Source: Nephromyces sp. MM_2019
Lineage: Eukaryota; Apicomplexa; Aconoidasida; Nephromycida
Assembly: GCA_015657535.1 (NCBI GenBank)
Contig: JADHZB010000341.1
Coordinates: 29,876 to 93,875 of the forward strand
Reading direction: 5' to 3'
Length of the DNA: 64,000 nucleotides
Positions 59,228-64,000 of this stretch are shown one piece after another. The notes under the pieces are model-generated. The model was not told where the DNA came from. It saw only the letters and a program-made list of their open reading frames with translations, and ran no database searches. The position numbers were made by a program, and so were the translations under genes. Every line of letters begins with the position of its first letter. The stretch's first letter is position 1.

Positions 59228-62200
59228 TTACGATTTTTCCAAATATGTTAATAAGCTCTTTATGTATTTATCAAAATTCATCTTTGTTCTATCCAGATTT
59301 TCTGGTATAGTCTTTCTTACAATCATATCATACTGATTTAAAGGGAGTAGAAAATGATTAAATTTCAAATCATATCCAATTCCTTTAGTTTCTTTAGATT
59401 TTAAATGATTTATAAAAATTTGTGAGGCTCTCAAGTTAGCTAATAAATAACTTGTCTTGAGTCCAGAGTAACGTCTGAAAAATAAAATTGTTGCAACATA
59501 TAATAGCATATAAGTGGTTGTATATATCAAGTTTTTTGAAAGTATTAAAATATGTGTTTTTAGATATATTTAATATTATATTATAATAATAATAAACATA
59601 GATTTTTATTAAATTTGAGAATGTTTATTACCCATCAATACATTCTAGTAAGAGATGATATGAATGAGGATTCCAACAATCATCCATATCCCAAGGGCTA
59701 TATCTGAATAGATATATATATTAAAATATATTATCAAATAAAATATGTATAAATATTTATATAAATATATAAATACATGGCTATCAAAGAAATTAAATAT
59801 AATAATTTATATTCAGTAATTAAGATTATACCGTTCATATTTTTCCCTAACAAAACTCCTCAATGAGTCACCATTAATATTTCTAAAATCAAATTCATAT
59901 GAGTTAAGGCTGAAATCTAAGTATGACTCTACAAGTAATGCGGTCATTGTTAATATTTCATGATTTCTTGACCTAAAAATGAAGTAACGTAAGATCACAT
60001 TTTATAGCTTAAATAACATGTAAAATTAGTTCAAAAATGATACCTATATTAGCAGCACAATACATTGTTAAATATTTGCTTACTTAGATAAGTCTTTAAG
60101 ACAATCATAAAACTTACCTAATCAAGCCAAGTGGTGCCTTATCTCTAGGATTCTTAGGTACACTTATTCTTTTTAGAAATTGTGAATTACCAAAATACAT
60201 TCTATATAAATATGATTTTACACATAAAATTTGAAAATTTTAGTATAAATAGTATAATCAAGCACACATAAATCTTTAGATTATATATATCAAAAGTAAT
60301 ATATGAGGGAGGAAAATGCTCGATGTTCATAAATATTGATTACTAACTAATTAATATCTCTTAGAAGATATATGAATTTTAACTGAATATCCAAAAATTA
60401 TATGTAAAGTATAATTAAACTTGTAATTTTGTGCGTGTATGTGTGTTTGTCTATCAAACGATTCATAATTTACTCATGGAAAGAGGGAAATGTTTCCGCA
60501 ATGTCTAATGGTATACAAAGAGGGTTATCAAGTGGTTCCTATAAACAAAAAAATTAATTCTTTTATTTTATTGTATAAAGTATTAAATTTTTTGAAGATC
60601 TTAAGTATTTATATCTTATACCTTCCCCATTGATTCGTAGATAAAATGTAAAGCATGTGCCATCTCATGAGCAAATGCACGAACCTGAATAGATAAAGCA
60701 GTTAAAAAAACTTATAAATGTGTCTTTTATATGTATATATATGTATGTGTAACTATTCAGTATAATTACTTAGTACGAATTGATATAACTTTGAAATAAA
60801 TAGATTTAAATATATTTTTGGTATATAAAAATTTAAATGTTTTTTAAAAATTATGTTTATATATATATATACAATATCTATGTAAATAGCAATTCAAATA
60901 AATATATAAGTATATAGCTTATCAATATCATTCGTATAATCACAGACACAAATGTAAAAGTAATACATTATGTGTATAAAATGTGTGCAACTATGTTATA
61001 GATTATTTTTTACATACCTCTTGTGGGCTTAAATAGGTAACACCACCATTTGGTTCAGGTTGTTTGAAATTACACCTTATAGCAACATGTCTTGGTAAAA
61101 TCATATATGTTTGTGGTGGCTGTTGGACTAATTTGTTTACCCCTATATAATGCTTCCATGAAATTGTTTGGAAAGGTTCAATGTAGATATAACCAATATG
61201 TGTGTGCAAATCATTATCGAAAATTGCATAGGAAAGGTTGTATTTACTAAGGCCGGTAGACCTATCTAGTTGTTTGGGCATTTCTCCGAATCGAATATTA
61301 TAAACAGTTGAAATAGAGTCTAACATATTCAATAAAATCTTAGGAGCTGGGAAATATTCATGTACAGTATGTGTCTGGGATGTTAAGAATGCCTAAAGGT
61401 AATTTATAAATACACACATGTATATATATTTTTTATGAAATAATTAAAATATAATATAGATTCAATGAAACTTGTGGTATAGTTACTTGAGATGAGCTAT
61501 ATAACCAGTCAGAGTAAATCATTTTCATCTGTTGAGCGTTAGAAGATTTTACCCTAGAGTTGTCTATATGTGTGGAAATGAATTTATGATGTATGTATAT
61601 ATGCGCGTTTAAGGTATAAATAATTTACAAATACTTACAAATATTATCGTTCTTTAAATGTTTTATCTTGTTTTTATCTTTATTAACAATTTTTTGTATA
61701 CTTTTAGAAATAAGTGAGTGTGTAGAATTTGCAAAATAATCAAAAAAGAATTCAACTTCATTTGGTTTAGCCTTTTCAAGCCATCTTTTATTTTGTGTAC
61801 ATTCAAACCAATTTGTATATCCAAGTTTTTCACTAAATAGTTGTCGTTTCTCCAAAATTTTTATAACAAGATCATCTAATTGATTATTAAATATATATAT
61901 ATATATATATATGTATATGTATGTCTGTATGTATAAATGTATCTATATGTGTATGTGTGTTGTGTATGTATGTTGTGTATATATATTGTGTCTGAAAATT
62001 GTGTATTGTGGTGGGGAGAACTGTATAGGGTATACGTATAGGTATATATGCATGCGTGTTTATCAAAAAGTTTTATTTTTGGTCAATAATTAAATTGTAC
62101 AATTATATGAGTTACCTAAGCTTTTATCATTATAATTATTATGATATTGATTATATATAGATTTCCTTAATATAGGGTCAGGTATATTGCCTGTGATATA

Positions 62201-64000
62201 GTCAATATTATTTCTTGCAAGAGGAATTTTTAGTAAATCGCCCCTGTCCTTATAATTATCTTTCCATTGATCTGTACCATATATATCTGAGGATTTGATT
62301 GTGATTACCCTATATTATTAAATAAGATAAAGATAATATAAATATGTACTCATACACAGGAATAAATGAAATTTAAGGAAAAAAAAGTGATGAGTATTTG
62401 TATGTATATAAATTATATAGGAGATAAGGGGTATTCTGTTTTCAAAATAAAGTATATGTGTGTGTGTAGACAAATTAAATTGGATATAAATCGAATTAAG
62501 TCACTAAAACTTTATAAAAATAAATATATGCAAATTGTGTTTAAATGAGTAACATCTAACAGTATATATAAAACACATAGGTTTATTAATTTATTTGGGT
62601 TATAAATGAGTTTATAAAGACGATATTATCAATCAAAAATAGGTCATATGTAATATACCTATATAAGTACATCATAATTTTAAACACATATAATTGTAAT
62701 GTAAACAGCAATATAGAAAATCAAAAATTACTTGTTTTCTTTGTTATGTAGTTTATCCCTATAGATTCTAATGTCATGATTGATAGAGGACATAAGTTTG
62801 AGGGGCTTATGTTCATTCTTTATAAAGAATTTAAATGTGTCATGAGCCGATGTGTTTAAGAGTGTATTAACCTGTTCTTCATCTAATCTCTTTACCAATC
62901 GTGAAGTAAAAAACTATAATAAAGGGTGGGGAAAAGGAAATAATTTCGATAAAAAAATTCGTGAAAAAATATATATTTAAATTAAAAGGGTGTGTAAAAT
63001 ACAACAAATTATTTGTAAATAAAAAAGTGTAAATTGAAATAAAAATGCATGTAACTAAAAGTAAAATATTTGAAATAAAATTTTTTGTTAAGATTATTCA
63101 TAAGATACAAAATTTAGTGAACAAAAAAAATATATAGAGCAAATATGACCGTGTAAATAAAGAGATACTTTACTATTACCTTTAAGATCAATGTCATGAA
63201 ATTTCCAGCTATATACATCCTTAAAGATTGTGTGTAATTAGATACTTGGAGTAAAAAAATATCTAATAAGATTGCTTCCTTAAGTATAACGAGTAATTTG
63301 TTTTCACTTTCCAAATTGTTTTCATTTCTATTTGAAAATGTTTTCTGATTATTCATAATTATATTTTCTGCAGTTGATTTTTTATGATTTTGAATAGTGT
63401 ATATATCATCTTGTGCACGTGTAAGTTTGGGATTTTTTTTCTCATATTTTGATTTATTATTTTTCAATGTTTCATTATACCCCTGGTCACTATCTTTATA
63501 TTTTACTTGATCCTCCTTATTTAAAAGATTGTGATAGGTTGGGTTGATTTGTTTGTAGTTTATGTTGGTTGAGTTGATTTGTGTGTTGTGTTTATTTGTT
63601 AAATGGCTCTGTGTTTGTTGTGTATTTGTTAGCAGACTCTGTGTATGCTGTGTATTGGTTAGGTGAGTCTGTGTGTGGTGCTTATAGGTAAGATTGTTAG
63701 GAGTAAGATCCCTTTCAGTTTGTGTAGGTTCAATCGTTGATAGACCCTTGTAAGTGTGGTTGCTGTGTATATGAAAAATGTAATGATTCGAAATATTTTA
63801 TAATTATTGATTAAAAAGCTATACCTTATTTTCTCACGGGAGAGTGTAACCTTAGTTAATCTCCATGCCAAGTTAATAATTGATTTTATAGCCAAAATTG
63901 AAGTCAAATTATTTGGGTAGAGTGGCCTACTGCAAATCGTGTCAGGCCTCCTAATATTTGAAAAGGGATTGAATGACTTTCCACCATTGAGGCGGGATAA
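59228..64000 (-). CDS. M3-family zinc oligopeptidase (mitochondrial intermediate peptidase-like), 5' truncated by window edge
   Basis: This zinc peptidase is of the thimet oligopeptidase/MIP family, which removes octapeptides or degrades short peptides, commonly in mitochondria. Visible exons (minus) are 63825->64000, 63180-63762, 62732-62913, 62116-62309, 61639-61875, 61487-61563, 61018-61392, 60622-60684, 60474-60538, 60118-60201, 59832-59972, 59632-59703 and 59228-59474, about 780 aa, all in frame. Key sites are HEMAH within VRAFAHEMAHALHFIYESMG (zinc, catalytic Glu), the third ligand in LDIAETFPSF, LPRHVAIRCNF before the active site, and a C-terminal HSYHLLLECIDGRYSG segment equivalent to the family's His/Tyr substrate loop. 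The first visible exon (LNGGKSFNPFSNI) precedes a Thr/Asn/Gln-rich insertion of about 10-residue repeats. MIP is the likeliest member, but organellar oligopeptidase is possible. The start lies beyond 64000. Confidence 0.88.
61887..61980. repeat. AT/TG microsatellite in an intron
   Basis: An (AT)n run of about 24 nt grades into TGTATG/TGTG-rich sequence within an intron of the M3 peptidase gene. It is a simple repeat with no other feature. Confidence 0.85.

Noticed and set aside
1..64000. tRNA genes, CRISPR arrays, transposons or endogenous viral copies
   Set aside because: I looked for cloverleaf arms, regular repeat-spacer units, terminal repeats and transposase or polymerase motifs on both strands and saw none convincing.

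Overview
The window is AT-rich eukaryotic nuclear DNA with 21 protein-coding genes on both strands. Most are cut by short GT-AG introns, commonly about 50-200 nt. The gene content points to an apicomplexan or a close alveolate that keeps a plastid-type organelle. Histone H2B has an apicomplexan-like N-terminus. A secreted gamete-type LAP/FNPA-like protein (FN2, PA14 and discoidin modules) is present. Two F1-ATPase subunits imply a respiring mitochondrion. Bacterial-type translation factors carry organelle-targeting leaders. I cannot name the species. No tRNA, rRNA, CRISPR array or mobile element was recognised.

Layout, left to right: the 3' end of F1-ATPase alpha (+); a SEC12-type ER membrane protein (+); MRE11 (+); a small tail-anchored protein (+); ribosomal protein eL27 (-); an intronless METTL14-like protein (+); a fused tRNA hydroxylase/O-methyltransferase (-), divergent from an organellar release factor RF1 (+); a KAR5/GEX1 nuclear-fusion protein (-); an alpha/beta hydrolase (+); SLX1 (+); histone H2B (+); bacterial-type leucyl-tRNA synthetase (-); F1-ATPase gamma (-); a small secreted protein (-); an unknown 804-aa protein (+); ribosomal protein uS14 (+); UTP25 (+); the LAP/FNPA-like protein (+); a ZGPAT-like CCCH/G-patch protein (-); and the 3' part of an M3 metallopeptidase (-), whose start lies beyond position 64000.

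Functional groups are: organelle translation and tRNA modification (TrhO-OMT fusion, RF1, LeuRS); mitochondrial energy and protein maturation (ATPase alpha and gamma, M3 peptidase); ribosome and ribosome assembly (eL27, uS14, UTP25); DNA repair and chromatin (MRE11, SLX1, H2B); mRNA modification or processing (METTL14-like, ZGPAT-like); and sexual development (KAR5/GEX1, LAP/FNPA-like).

The most notable object is the 890-aa protein on the minus strand at 17029-20115. It joins a complete TrhO-type tRNA U34 hydroxylase to a CCoAMT-class O-methyltransferase of the TrmR type. In bacteria these are two separate enzymes acting in sequence (U34 to ho5U34 to mo5U34). Both the TrhO part and the start of the methyltransferase lie in one unbroken exon, so the fusion does not depend on a splice prediction.

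Exon boundaries were worked out by hand from reading frame, splice signals and family similarity. Most assembled genes keep frame throughout, and the exceptions are stated in their entries.
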